The position numbers and the translations under genes were made by a program. Source: Cyanocohniella sp. LLY (GTDB taxonomy: Bacteria; Cyanobacteriota; Cyanobacteriia; Cyanobacteriales; Nostocaceae). Taken from it: a stretch of 64,000 bases of DNA. The stretch spans positions 27,904 through 91,903 of the forward strand of contig JAKOMP010000014.1 in the NCBI GenBank assembly GCA_022241785.1, in the 5' to 3' direction. The notes below the pieces were generated by a model that was given only the letters and a program-made list of their open reading frames with translations, had not been told where the DNA came from and searched no databases. Below are positions 20,317-30,944 of the stretch, one piece after another; the stretch's first letter is position 1; the number at the start of each line of letters is the position of its first letter.

Positions 20317-21768
20317 TTATTTAAATGTCGAAATGTCGTAATTTCTAGCTTGATGTTGATGATATTTATGTGCTGCCATAGCCATGGCTAAGAATCCCCA
20401 AAGAATCATGCCGGCTACACTCAGCATCCCGCTACCGATAACTAGCTGGGCGCAAGAACTAATGCCAATGGCGCGCGCCGTACTGACAAAACTATCAAAA
20501 CGCGCTTCACGATATTGGATGACACTGAAAAGAATCATGATTAATCCACCCAGATAAAAGATGGCGCCAAACCAACCCAGGGTGAAAAACATATCTAAAA
20601 TGCCACTGTCAATCACAAAAACTTCGATTTGTCCGGTTTTTTCGTTGACTTTCCAAATATTGCCTAAACCGTTACCTAGTCCATTAGAAAGGGCTAAAGT
20701 AAGGTTTCTGTCATAGCTGCCCGATCTATCTTTAAAGCTAGTATCTTTTTCTAAGTTAGAAAAACTTTCTAAACGGTCTGATACCACATCGGAAATCGGC
20801 TCGATGGTGACTAACGGCACTACACATATTGCCATGACAACAATTATGGCCAGCAAGCGCATTTGAATTTTGGCTTTAACTGAACCCATAATCATAATGA
20901 CCCCTAAAAGCCAGCCGATCCAGTTAGTTCGTGCTTGTGCCAACAAAAACGACACATAGCCTACCGCTGAGGCTGGAAAGATTAAGGGACCAGAACTAGT
21001 AAATAATAGTAATAAACCAGTCTGCATCACCGCACCAAACGGCCCAACAGAGTGCAGAGTACTCCATACCCGCATTCCAAAAGGTACAGGGTCGCCGGAA
21101 CTAGTAAATAGTTTGGACTCAATTAGCCAATATCTATCCCACTCTGGTGCTACCACAAATTGATATATACCATAGGTGCCGATAACCAATACTGTCCACA
21201 GGAATACCCGTTGAATATTTTGGCGATAGGTGGGATAGTCTCGCCAGTTCATAAATAAGTGGAACGCAAAGATAATAGGACTTAGCCAATCTAAAAGACC
21301 ACGGGCTACAGGGACAGGTGCGTGATAAATTAGACCCACTAAAAAGCCATAAAACACCCCGATAAAAGCCAAAATAAACGGTAAACCCCCTTGACGAGCC
21401 GACCGGGGACAATGCCGTAAAAATGTGGCTATAGTGACAAATACTACTAAATAAGGGGCGATGAGCATTTGCCTGGTGGGGTCCCAACCAATGCGATAGT
21501 CAACTAAACGGGTAACTAAAGGTGAAAGAAACCACATCCACCAAGTAAAGCCGATATACAAAATGGGATGGCGTAAGTATAAAAACACAGCTACCACCAA
21601 AGCTGTCACCGGATAAATTAACCGTAATTGACCAGCTGCACCGGCAAAATAACAAGTAATTGTCAGCAGCACAAACCCCACAATTGCTAACCAACCTTGT
21701 AGCGATCGCTCTCGCGGAGAAAAGTGTGCTTCTAAAAAACTATTAAAATGTATTTCTTGAGAAATCAC
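20317..21768 (-). CDS. O-antigen ligase/polymerase-like membrane protein
   Basis: Multiple TM segments; Wzy/WaaL-like region LAQARTNWIGWLLGVI; position in GT cluster. Confidence 0.75.
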   Translation of the reverse strand: MISQEIHFNSFLEAHFSPRERSLQGWLAIVGFVLLTITCYFAGAAGQLRLIYPVTALVVAVFLYLRHPILYIGFTWWMWFLSPLVTRLVDYRIGWDPTRQMLIAPYLVVFVTIATFLRHCPRSARQGGLPFILAFIGVFYGFLVGLIYHAPVPVARGLLDWLSPIIFAFHLFMNWRDYPTYRQNIQRVFLWTVLVIGTYGIYQFVVAPEWDRYWLIESKLFTSSGDPVPFGMRVWSTLHSVGPFGAVMQTGLLLLFTSSGPLIFPASAVGYVSFLLAQARTNWIGWLLGVIMIMGSVKAKIQMRLLAIIVVMAICVVPLVTIEPISDVVSDRLESFSNLEKDTSFKDRSGSYDRNLTLALSNGLGNGLGNIWKVNEKTGQIEVFVIDSGILDMFFTLGWFGAIFYLGGLIMILFSVIQYREARFDSFVSTARAIGISSCAQLVIGSGMLSVAGMILWGFLAMAMAAHKYHQHQARNYDISTFK

Positions 21769-21859
21769 TGTGCATTTACCAATTTGAGATTTTGGATTGG
21801 GAATTACAGTTTGTAGTAGGGACTAAAGTCCCTAAAGTCCTGACTACGAGCAAATATTT

Positions 21860-22804
21860 TTATTCAGTTTGATTAACCGGATATGAGATTACGAATTGCC
21901 GATGTGCTTGCCAACGTCCCCGCCAAGAGGCTAGTAACTTTTGTCCGGCTAGTTGTCCTTGACTGGGTAAAAGTCTCAGCCATTGCACTAAACCCAAGCT
22001 ATCTTGTGTCCCTACTAATAAGGCCCAAAGCCAAAAGATGGCGCGACGCAGAGGTGGCAAATGTTCTAGTAAAACTAAAGTTTCGTTATGAACTAAATTA
22101 ATTAAGGCAATTTCATTAAAATTATTGCGCTGGTCTTCATCAAAACGTTGCGCCGGATAGTGATCTACTGCCACTTGCGGATCATAAATAATTTTCCAGC
22201 CAGCTCGCTTGATGGCTAAAGTAAATGCCATTTCAAAGTGTACCTGTGCGCCTGTACCTCGCATCCGTTCATCAAAGCGTAATTGCCCAATGGCCTGAGT
22301 ACGAAAACTCATGTTTACGCCTTTGAGGACATCGACTTCACGGGTTTCACCTACTCCCAGGTGATGATTACCAATTACGCGGCCAAACCATTGCAACTTA
22401 CCGACAACTGCTTGGGAATCGGCTTCTAGTTTGTCACCGTGATATATCCAATCACGTCCACCGACACCACCAATGCAACTATCTGCTACCAAGTGAGCGG
22501 TAATTCTCTCTAACCAATCAGGATGCGGTGCAGCATCGTCATCAGTAACGGAAAGAATATCTCCGGTGACTGCGGTAAGTCCGGCGTTGAGGGCGGCGAC
22601 AACTCCTGGCTGTGTAACAGTTACAGTGTACAATGGCAAGTTATGTTCTGGAAATTCTGCGAGAAATTGCCAAGTTTCTGCATCTGTGTCCCGCACCACC
22701 ACAATCACTTGGTGAACAGGTTTAGTTTGTGCTTGCAGTGCCAAAAGGCAGCGTGATAGATCTTGAGGACGGCGATAAGTCGGGATGAGAACTGTGTTCC
22801 TCAT
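21860..22804 (-). CDS. Glycosyltransferase family 2
   Basis: VLIPTYRRPQDLSRCL, SVTDDDAAPHPDWLE. Confidence 0.92.
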   Translation of the reverse strand: MRNTVLIPTYRRPQDLSRCLLALQAQTKPVHQVIVVVRDTDAETWQFLAEFPEHNLPLYTVTVTQPGVVAALNAGLTAVTGDILSVTDDDAAPHPDWLERITAHLVADSCIGGVGGRDWIYHGDKLEADSQAVVGKLQWFGRVIGNHHLGVGETREVDVLKGVNMSFRTQAIGQLRFDERMRGTGAQVHFEMAFTLAIKRAGWKIIYDPQVAVDHYPAQRFDEDQRNNFNEIALINLVHNETLVLLEHLPPLRRAIFWLWALLVGTQDSLGLVQWLRLLPSQGQLAGQKLLASWRGRWQAHRQFVISYPVNQTE

Positions 22805-23918
22805 GATGAATTAACTCCTCAAATAAATCCATATAAGTTTGTGCCATAGTCGTCCAGCTATATTTTTCTGCAACTATGCGGGCTGCTTGTCCCATTTGTT
22901 GCAAACGAGTACGATCGCTTGTTAAAGACAACATTGCATTTGCTAAAGCCCCGGTGTCGTCTGAATTTGATAAAACAATCCCACATTCGGGAGTCACCAA
23001 TTCTGCACCGCCGGTAGCTGTGGCTGTAATTACAGGTAGTCCTGAAGAAAGGGCTTCTAGTAATACCAAGGTGCAAGCTTCGTAACGGGAAGGAAAGACA
23101 AATAAGTCTGCTGAACGCATAATTTCGGGAATATCCCGGCGATATCCCATAAAATGCACCCGTTCATTTAACCCTAGAGAAGCTGCTAACTGCGGAAAGG
23201 GGCTACCTTCTGGGTTCCCCACCACTGCTAAATGTAAATCAGGAACTTTCACCAAGGCGTGCAATACTGTATCTAAGTTTTTCCTGGGTGTGCGGATATC
23301 TCCGGCAAATAAGGCTAAATTTACATTTGTGGGTAGACCTAATTTTTGGCAATCGCCTACACCAGGAGCAAATTCTTGCAAGTCAACGCCATTGACAATT
23401 ACCCGAATCCGCGAACGTGGTACGCCAATGTTAACTAGTTCTTGGGCTACTTTCTCGGATACAGCTACAACAACTTTAGCCTTTTGAAAAGCTTGTTTTT
23501 CCCAACGGGCATTAAAAGCCGTATATAACCACTGATAAAACCCGTACAAATCGCGGCGAATGCGGGAAATATGCACAGGCGATCGCAGCCAAGAACTATG
23601 GACAAAATGTACAGCATTGACATCGGCCGCAACTTTAGTAATAGCGCCGTTGACTTTAATTAAATCGAAATTTGCGCGATGTTGATTTAACCAATGGGCG
23701 CTTTTTTGGGCAAAGATTAAATTGCGGATAAATTCAGTAGGATAACTTTCTACTTGAATCGGTATCCAGGTGACAGCATCTTTTAATTCTGGTGCTATTT
23801 CACTAGCCACTAATGTGAGTTGATGACCACGACGAATGGCTTCTTGGGCGACTTCGTAATTAACTCTTCCTTGACCATCACCTTTTTTTAATGTGTGAGT
23901 AACAATGCAAAGTTTCAC
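22722..23918 (-). CDS. Glycosyltransferase family 4
   Basis: FAGDIRTPRKNLDTVL, FPSRYEACTLVLLEALSSGLPVITA; ORF overlaps next gene by 83 nt. Confidence 0.92.
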   Translation of the reverse strand: MKLCIVTHTLKKGDGQGRVNYEVAQEAIRRGHQLTLVASEIAPELKDAVTWIPIQVESYPTEFIRNLIFAQKSAHWLNQHRANFDLIKVNGAITKVAADVNAVHFVHSSWLRSPVHISRIRRDLYGFYQWLYTAFNARWEKQAFQKAKVVVAVSEKVAQELVNIGVPRSRIRVIVNGVDLQEFAPGVGDCQKLGLPTNVNLALFAGDIRTPRKNLDTVLHALVKVPDLHLAVVGNPEGSPFPQLAASLGLNERVHFMGYRRDIPEIMRSADLFVFPSRYEACTLVLLEALSSGLPVITATATGGAELVTPECGIVLSNSDDTGALANAMLSLTSDRTRLQQMGQAARIVAEKYSWTTMAQTYMDLFEELIHHEEHSSHPDLSPSSRSITLPFGTASTN

Positions 23919-23969
23919 GTATCACCTCCTTCTATAATTCGTAATTCATAATTCGTAATTATGTTTAAC

Positions 23970-24059
23970 AGGACTTACGTAACCAACCACGTATTTTCGT
24001 CATTGCGACCGTAGGAAAGCAATCTCAAAGCCTTGGTTTTCGTAGCGAGTGCGTAAGTC
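23970..24059 (+). repeat. MITE-like element, copy 1
   Basis: AGGACTTACG...CGTAAGTC terminal inverted repeats; near-identical inverted copy at 44804-44895. Confidence 0.85.
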
Positions 24060-24072
24060 ATATTTAACTAAT

Positions 24073-25116
24073 TTATTTGGCTATCCCAAGTAAGGAATTA
24101 GCTAATATTTGTGGAGTAAAGCTAAGAGTTAAAGCTACTAATGTTCGCATATTAGCTTTTTGTTGCCTGAGAGATTTCCACAAATAAGAACGGGCTTCAA
24201 TAGTTTCTTTATTTCGTAGTAAACCTATACCTAAAGTTGTTTGAGACTCTAACCATTTTTTAGAAAAATATGTTTGAAATTCCTGTAATCGTGAATCTTG
24301 CATCATGATTTGGTAACAAAATATTTCACTTTTCGCTTTGCGAATTTTTGCCTGGACATTACGACTGCCACTGAGCATAGTGTCAGTTTGCTCATGGGCG
24401 CGATATCGTGTCAGTCTGTCTGCACAATAGTAAGCACCAAGTCCAGATATACAGCAAAGATAAGTTAAATATAAATCCCACATACCGCCAATTTCTGAAG
24501 GAATGCTATCCCAATCAATTACATGATTACGAATTAAACAAGCTGCGGCGGTGGCGATACTTTTATCGATTAATCCAATTTTCAAGAAATTTTTATGGAT
24601 TCCTGGTGCTAGTTTATGGCGCTTATAACCCCGTGTATTCGCTTCAGTCCCAGCAACTTTAATCTTGCCTTGGGCATCAATAATATATTGGTCACAAAAA
24701 GCTAAAATTAAATCAGAATTAGCTTCTAATGGTGGGACAAGTTTGGCTAAAAAATCCTCATTCCACATATCATCATCGTGGAGGCTAGCCACATACTTAC
24801 CCTTTGCCATTTTAAAGGCATTCATTTGATTGGCAATCATACCAATGTTTTGCGGGTGTCGCCAAAATTTGATGCGTGGATCTTGAAAAGATTCTACAAG
24901 GGCTTGGGGATTTTCTGGACTACAGTTATCAGAAACAATGATTTCGATATTTTGATAAGTTTGTTTCACAGCACTAGCGATCGCCTGCTGTAAATACTCT
25001 GGTCGATTATATGTAGGAATAATAACGCTGACTAGTGGTTGTGGTGATTTAATAGTTAATGACATAAGACAATGTTTGATTTTAGATTGAGAATTTACCC
25101 TACTCCCCACTCCCAT
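24073..25116 (-). CDS. Glycosyltransferase family 2
   Basis: PLVSVIIPTYNRPEYLQQAIASA, SLHDDDMW. Confidence 0.92.
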   Translation of the reverse strand: MGVGSRVNSQSKIKHCLMSLTIKSPQPLVSVIIPTYNRPEYLQQAIASAVKQTYQNIEIIVSDNCSPENPQALVESFQDPRIKFWRHPQNIGMIANQMNAFKMAKGKYVASLHDDDMWNEDFLAKLVPPLEANSDLILAFCDQYIIDAQGKIKVAGTEANTRGYKRHKLAPGIHKNFLKIGLIDKSIATAAACLIRNHVIDWDSIPSEIGGMWDLYLTYLCCISGLGAYYCADRLTRYRAHEQTDTMLSGSRNVQAKIRKAKSEIFCYQIMMQDSRLQEFQTYFSKKWLESQTTLGIGLLRNKETIEARSYLWKSLRQQKANMRTLVALTLSFTPQILANSLLGIAK

Positions 25117-25119
25117 TTC

Positions 25120-26283
25120 TTAAATTGGAAACAAATTTAAAGCAACGGGATCAGGATTTCTCGCCTCAAACTCAGCGATAGTTTTGGCATAAATTTCTGC
25201 CAATCGTTGCACGTGGATATCCATCGTAAATTCTTGCTGATACCAGGCTTGACCGATTTCACCCATGAGTCGGCTTTTATCATAATTACTTGCTAGTTCG
25301 TTAATGGCAGCAGCTAACCGTTGGATATTATTAGGTGGAACTAAAATACCTGTTTCACCATCTCGCACGTGTTCGGGAATACCACCGACTGCGCTGGCTA
25401 TAATCGGTCGATAGCGACCATAAGCTTCGAGAGTTACCAAACCAGCAGGTTCTGGCCACAAGCTAGGAAAGACTACAGCCAAACATTGTTGATAAAGTGC
25501 TTCTAGTTTTTCGCCATTACACCATCCATGCCATGTGACGCGATCGCTTAACCCCAGATCACGCACTAATTTTTCCATGCTGGGTTTACTCCACCCATCG
25601 CCAGCAATATCAAGATGAATCCGGCTGTCGGTTTTTACCATCGCTTTAATCAGCCATTCCACACCTTTATCGGGAACTATCCGACCAGCAAATAAAATGC
25701 GCTGATATTGATGAATGTCTAAACTTAAAGGTTCAGGAGTACTTTTAGGTGGTTGCACACCAAAGCGCAGAGTTACAACTCTTTCAGGTGTTAAACCACT
25801 ACTAATGATTTGCTGACGCACATAATCACTATTAGCAATTACTGGAATCTTCAGCTTTTTCAAAATTTCTAGAGGTTGGGAAGCCTGTCGCCAATTCTGC
25901 ATAATTCTTTGGGGTCGGCGGCTACCACAACCATCTACTAAATGTCCCAAAGTACAACCTAGAGGATTCATCACGCGATCGCAAACCTTTCCGCGATTCG
26001 CTAAATATTTAGTACCACTAGGACAGTAATTACAATGATTGTGCAAAGTCAAAATTGCTGGGCATTCTTCCCGCAGATGAACCAGCATATCTGGGTCATG
26101 AATATGCAGCAATTGAGCCTGTTGTTGGTCTATATTTTTTAGACAAGAGATAGTGCGATCGCTTACTCCAGGAATTTGAGAATTTACTAAAGATGCTAAA
26201 TAAGTTTCAATCCCACCACCACCCTTAATATCAGCACGGGAGCAGTGATAAATCATTTTTGTATCAACCAATGTATAGCTCAT
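25120..26283 (-). CDS. Glycosyltransferase family 4
   Basis: FAGRIVPDKGVEWLIKAM, WPEPAGLVTLEAYGRYRPIIASAVGGIPE. Confidence 0.93.
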   Translation of the reverse strand: MSYTLVDTKMIYHCSRADIKGGGGIETYLASLVNSQIPGVSDRTISCLKNIDQQQAQLLHIHDPDMLVHLREECPAILTLHNHCNYCPSGTKYLANRGKVCDRVMNPLGCTLGHLVDGCGSRRPQRIMQNWRQASQPLEILKKLKIPVIANSDYVRQQIISSGLTPERVVTLRFGVQPPKSTPEPLSLDIHQYQRILFAGRIVPDKGVEWLIKAMVKTDSRIHLDIAGDGWSKPSMEKLVRDLGLSDRVTWHGWCNGEKLEALYQQCLAVVFPSLWPEPAGLVTLEAYGRYRPIIASAVGGIPEHVRDGETGILVPPNNIQRLAAAINELASNYDKSRLMGEIGQAWYQQEFTMDIHVQRLAEIYAKTIAEFEARNPDPVALNLFPI

Positions 26284-26418
26284 AAAGATTCTACTTATTT
26301 GTAGATAAAATCCTAATTTTTAGAAGATAAACTTGAAAATATAGTCATGCTTGTGTGAATACCTTACTAATTGATTTACACCACTTTTTATATCAATTGA
26401 GTACCTTATCCCTAGCCC

Positions 26419-27255
26419 CTAGCTAGCATTCATCCAAAACTTGTGCCTTACATCACTAACGTAATGCCGTAAAGCAATTTCTTTCCTAGCAAACTTATCT
26501 GGATAAATAAATTGGTCTGCAACATTGAGAACGTATTTTTGTGGGCATAATGGTATACCTTGATTATGGTGAATTGTCAGATGGACAATTGTTTGTTCCG
26601 TGAAATAGTTAGGTACTCCCGTGATATTTGCCAAACGTCTGATAGCAAAATCCCAATTTAGTTCATCCTTAAATAAAATAAATCCCGCATTTACAGGATT
26701 GACTTTTTCAGTATCCTCATAAATTATTCGCTCATCTAGTGAATTGGAACAATCGGGTAAATAATGACAGTATTTACTATCTAACTTCGCTAAACTAACT
26801 AAATCAATTCCCCCTGGGAAGAATAAAATATCTGAATCTGTATAAATAGTTGCACCATTAACAGGAATTGACATCAAAGCTGATAACTTTCGACCCATAG
26901 GATGGATTTGGGCATAGTCAGTTACACATTGTGGTAAATCTGTTCTAATAAATTTATTGATATGTACAACCTGAATGCAGGGATGAAGGCTGCAAAGTAA
27001 CTCACAACTTAAATCAGTGTAGCTACCATCAGAAATAACAGTGAATGTATTGGGAATGCCAACATGGCGGATAAATGAGCGAATACTTGCTACTTGTTCA
27101 GCTAAATCCCGCTCACAAGATAAAGCATAGACATTTAGAGGGACTTGATGAGTTGACTTGATAGCAATTTTTGCTGTTTTAGTCAGCTTTGATTTATATA
27201 AAGAGCGGTTGAATTTACCGTGAAATTTAGCCGAATGATAGCCAATATTTACCAT
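26419..27255 (-). CDS. Glycosyltransferase-like (nucleotide-diphospho-sugar transferase fold) protein
   Basis: GATIYTDSDILFFPGG (DxD-type motif), position in cluster. Confidence 0.65.
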   Translation of the reverse strand: MVNIGYHSAKFHGKFNRSLYKSKLTKTAKIAIKSTHQVPLNVYALSCERDLAEQVASIRSFIRHVGIPNTFTVISDGSYTDLSCELLCSLHPCIQVVHINKFIRTDLPQCVTDYAQIHPMGRKLSALMSIPVNGATIYTDSDILFFPGGIDLVSLAKLDSKYCHYLPDCSNSLDERIIYEDTEKVNPVNAGFILFKDELNWDFAIRRLANITGVPNYFTEQTIVHLTIHHNQGIPLCPQKYVLNVADQFIYPDKFARKEIALRHYVSDVRHKFWMNAS

Positions 27256-27433
27256 TTCTTCACCTCAGTTAAAAACCAATTCCTTAGTCTCAATTTAGTT
27301 TGCAAACTAGAAGACTAAAATCCGGAAGAATTTGGGGACTGGGGAGATGAGGGAACTCGGCGACGAGAAGACTGGAAATACAAAGTTTTTCCCCCACTCC
27401 CTTCCTACCTAACTTTTCACGGTATCTGGTGGA

Positions 27434-27560
27434 AAACCTCTCTCTAAATCTCTCTCCTGCGAGGAGGAGCCACTGCGTTGCGCGGGTTCCCAAGGCACTC
27501 CGTTGGGCGGGTTTCCCGACTTGAAGGAAGTGCCGCCGCGTTGTAAAAAGTGGCGTTAGA
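27434..27560. repeat. GC-rich dispersed-repeat-type intergenic sequence
   Basis: gaggaggagccactgcgttgcgcgggttcccaaggcactccgttgggcgggtttcccgacttgaagg; composition and style typical of multi-copy Nostoc intergenic repeats. Confidence 0.5.
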
Positions 27561-27631
27561 GACTTTGAATTGAAAAGTCAGCCTTCCTAATCCCTACTCA
27601 CCACTCCCTACTCCCTACTCCCTTCTTAAGA

Positions 27632-29494
27632 TCACGCTTGACCCATTTCGTACTGAGTCTTGTGGTACTCCCACAACTTACCTTTGAGGTCGAGTAATTC
27701 CTGATAATTACCTTGTTCAACAATGCGTCCTTGTTCGAGGACAACGACCTTATGAGCTTTAGCAATAGTAGAAAGACGATGAGCGATAGCAATCACTGTT
27801 CGACCGACAGATAGCTGTTCAATAGAGTCTTGAATCAAGCGTTCCGTCATGGAATCTAAGGCGCTGGTGGCTTCATCCAAAATCAAAATTTCTGGGTCAC
27901 GTAGGAGAGCGCGGGCGATGGCAATTCGCTGGCGTTGACCTCCAGATAACCGCACACCTCTATCTCCTAGTTGGGTATCAAAGCCTTCTGGCATTTCTTC
28001 AATAAATTCAAGTGCATTGGCTAATCGCGCAACTTGGCGAATTTCCGCTTCACTAGCCCCTTCTGTACCGTAAGCAATATTATTCAAAACAGAAGTATTG
28101 AAAATAAATGTATCTTGACTGACAACGGCAATTTTCTGTCTGAGTGATTTAATGTCAAAGTTGCGGACATTCACTCCATCAATCAGGACGTTACCTTGTG
28201 TGGGATCGTAAAATCTGGGAATTAAATCAATCAATGTACTCTTACCAGCACCAGTCCCTCCGACTAATGCTGTTGTTTTTCCTTTTTCGATGCTCAATGT
28301 AATATTATTTAGCACCATAGAAACGGCATCATAACCAAAATCTACCGAGACAATATCAATTGAATGCTTCAGTCGTTTAAACTTAGTCTCGCCATTTGGT
28401 AAATAATATTTATTGTCGGTTCTTACCAGATTTTTAATATTATCTGCTGCTCCTTGGAGTGTACTCAGATGCGCTCTCGTACCATTAATATCCTGAACAA
28501 TGGGTACGACCCGAAATAATACAAAGAAAAATGTCAGTAAAGAAGCAACTTGTAAGTTGCCATTAACCACAAATACAGTAAAGGCAAAAATAATCATGCC
28601 AATAAGAATCGTACTAGCTATAGCTTCAGCTAATGGTCTGACAAGGGCCCAAGCTAAAATAACTTTTGTGGCAGTAGTGACTACTTTATCACTAGCATTA
28701 TAAAAACGTTGCCGTTCAAAATCTTGCGTAGCAAATGCCTGTACAGTGCGAATTCCATTAATAAATTCTATGGCTATAGAGGTAAAATTACCGTTAGCAA
28801 TGGAAGTGCTAAAACTCGCTTCTCTAGCGCGAGAATTTAGAGTTGATAATCCCACTCCCACCAGAGTAAATAAGAGAAAAGAAATAATTGAAAGCTGCCA
28901 TGATAATAAAAACATGGAGATAAAGTAGACCAGAGCCGTTATACCTCTAGTCATCAGAAATGCTGCGCCGCTAAACCACTGTCGCATTCTTTCAATTTCA
29001 GTGGTAATAGTGTTAACCAATTCGCCAGAACGAGTCTGAGCAAAATAACTCAGCGGTAATCCTTGCAGTTGTTCAAATATTTGCTTGCGTAAGCGATTCG
29101 CTAGCAATAATTGAGCCATTTCTGTATATACTTGTGATAAGTAATTAAACCCAGCACGTATCCAGGTACTCAATAAAATCAAAAAAGATATGCGATATAG
29201 CCGATTAATTGCCGTTGTATGAGCCGCCAAAATCCAGGTATCAAACCAAGCAACACCAGTTTGTATTGGTTCAGCATCGGGAGTAGTTAAATTTTGCAAA
29301 AACGATAGCAAAAAACCAATACTAAACCCTTCAAAAGTAGCAGCTAAAAAAGAAAAGCCTAAAGCAAATATGGCAACTTTACGAAAATATTTAAATTCTC
29401 GCAAAATTAAATAATTATTTTGCCAAAATTTAGTAGATTTAAACCAATTATGACTTTGTTGAGAAAGAGAAAATTTCATTGTATTTTCTAACAA
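27632..29494 (-). CDS. hepA: ABC exporter (fused TMD-NBD), HepA-like
   Basis: Walker A GGTGAGKSTLIDLIPRFYDP, signature LSGGQRQRIAIARALL, Walker B ILILDEATSALD; 620 aa; immediately downstream of hepC-like sugar transferase as in the Anabaena HEP island. Confidence 0.75.
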   Translation of the reverse strand: MLENTMKFSLSQQSHNWFKSTKFWQNNYLILREFKYFRKVAIFALGFSFLAATFEGFSIGFLLSFLQNLTTPDAEPIQTGVAWFDTWILAAHTTAINRLYRISFLILLSTWIRAGFNYLSQVYTEMAQLLLANRLRKQIFEQLQGLPLSYFAQTRSGELVNTITTEIERMRQWFSGAAFLMTRGITALVYFISMFLLSWQLSIISFLLFTLVGVGLSTLNSRAREASFSTSIANGNFTSIAIEFINGIRTVQAFATQDFERQRFYNASDKVVTTATKVILAWALVRPLAEAIASTILIGMIIFAFTVFVVNGNLQVASLLTFFFVLFRVVPIVQDINGTRAHLSTLQGAADNIKNLVRTDNKYYLPNGETKFKRLKHSIDIVSVDFGYDAVSMVLNNITLSIEKGKTTALVGGTGAGKSTLIDLIPRFYDPTQGNVLIDGVNVRNFDIKSLRQKIAVVSQDTFIFNTSVLNNIAYGTEGASEAEIRQVARLANALEFIEEMPEGFDTQLGDRGVRLSGGQRQRIAIARALLRDPEILILDEATSALDSMTERLIQDSIEQLSVGRTVIAIAHRLSTIAKAHKVVVLEQGRIVEQGNYQELLDLKGKLWEYHKTQYEMGQA

Positions 29495-29674
29495 TATTTT
29501 TGTAACTTACACTAGCCACCATAGACGTAACCCCTTTATCGAATAACACCCCAACCGGAAAACATGAGAATAGGACAACATTAGTAGTTTGGTTTTCCTC
29601 AGAAGGAACCACAGATGCAAATACCTACTTTTATCAGTCTCTGCAACTGTGATTTCCATTCCTTAAAGAGCAAA

Positions 29675-30400
29675 TCAGAGCGTTGGGCTATCCAACTGCA
29701 ACAACTGGGAATCTTCCCAGGAACCCGTAATTGCTTGTTGTTCTTCCACAGTCAGGCGCACTGCACTAGACAAACTCAAACTACGAGATCCCATTAAACT
29801 CATTTCCCCTCGTAGTACATTGAACAACTGCGGTAGATAGTCTAAATCGTATTTCCGCATCCAGCGCCCTAAAGCTGTCATGTTGTGGTTTGCTGTTGTG
29901 CAAAACTTGACGGCGCGAAACAGTTTACCTCGTTCGCCAACATGCCACTCATAAGTAAAAAGTGAGCCTGGTAAGTCAATTTGCATGAGTACCATTAATG
30001 CCAGCATCATTGGACTCATTAATAGTAGTAACCCTAAAGCTACCATCCAGTCAATTAACCGCTGTAATTGGCTACTGTGATTGATTTGTTTACTGCTAGA
30101 TGGTATGCGGAGGAATACAGGTTTACCAGCTTGTTCACAAGCTTCAACCCACAGTTTTACACCATATTCACCAATATTTGGATCTATAATTACCAAATTT
30201 ACTAGAGAATGTTTTAAACAATTTACTAACAATTGTTGGTTATTTAAAGAAGGCAAAGATATCTGTTTCGCCTGTGTAGGAAGTTTCACCAACAACTTAC
30301 CGCGCCGCCACTGAAGTGAGCAATATGGAGAGCAATTATGTTGTTTAGCTGGGGTTGTGGAAGCCGAATCTTGTAGCGCAGGAATTAATGAAATCGTCAT
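29675..30400 (-). CDS. hepC: Bacterial sugar transferase (undecaprenyl-phosphate glycosyltransferase type), HepC-like
   Basis: ALMVLMQIDLPGSLFTYEWHVGERGKLFRAVKFCT, YDLDYLPQLFNVLRGEMSLMGSR. Confidence 0.75.
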   Translation of the reverse strand: MTISLIPALQDSASTTPAKQHNCSPYCSLQWRRGKLLVKLPTQAKQISLPSLNNQQLLVNCLKHSLVNLVIIDPNIGEYGVKLWVEACEQAGKPVFLRIPSSSKQINHSSQLQRLIDWMVALGLLLLMSPMMLALMVLMQIDLPGSLFTYEWHVGERGKLFRAVKFCTTANHNMTALGRWMRKYDLDYLPQLFNVLRGEMSLMGSRSLSLSSAVRLTVEEQQAITGSWEDSQLLQLDSPTL

Positions 30401-30861
30401 ATGTCTTTGGATTTATACCATAGTGAGTTGCTGAGTTGATATTGAAGGCTATCAATACCAAAGACTTTGAACCAAATCTTGATTTACTCCGGAAAACTGT
30501 AGATAATTGCGGGGAAAAATATGATATTTTAGCTGACCCTCTAGGCAAGTCTACATATTTCTTGTAAGTGTTGAGCCACCAAATTTTGTTTGTAGAGATA
30601 CCCTTGTTGCAACTTCTCGCTGAGTAAAAGTTAGTCAATCAGTGAAGTAGACTTTTTATTTAAATGTTGAGTGTGGGGCTTTAATCTCTAGGATATAAGA
30701 CTCTGTAGAAATCACCATATGCTAGGATAAATTCTTTATTTACTCTTCAAACAGTCAGTAGTTTTGCTAGTATATGATAAAGTTGACATAAATATACTGA
30801 TTTTTCAGTGAAATTATGTGCAATTGATTATTGAGTAATCAAAAAAATTAACCAAAAATAT

Positions 30862-30911
30862 ATGTGCGATCGCATACATACAAACTGTACATACGAAGCG
30901 CGATCGCACAT
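30862..30911. promoter_or_regulatory. Inverted repeat built from paired HIP1 sites, upstream of hepC-like gene
   Basis: ATGTGCGATCGC (30862-30873) / GCGATCGCACAT (30900-30911), 12-bp perfect arms. Confidence 0.45.
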
Positions 30912-30944
30912 CAATAAAACTTCAGGATTTAGTCGTCCTACTAA

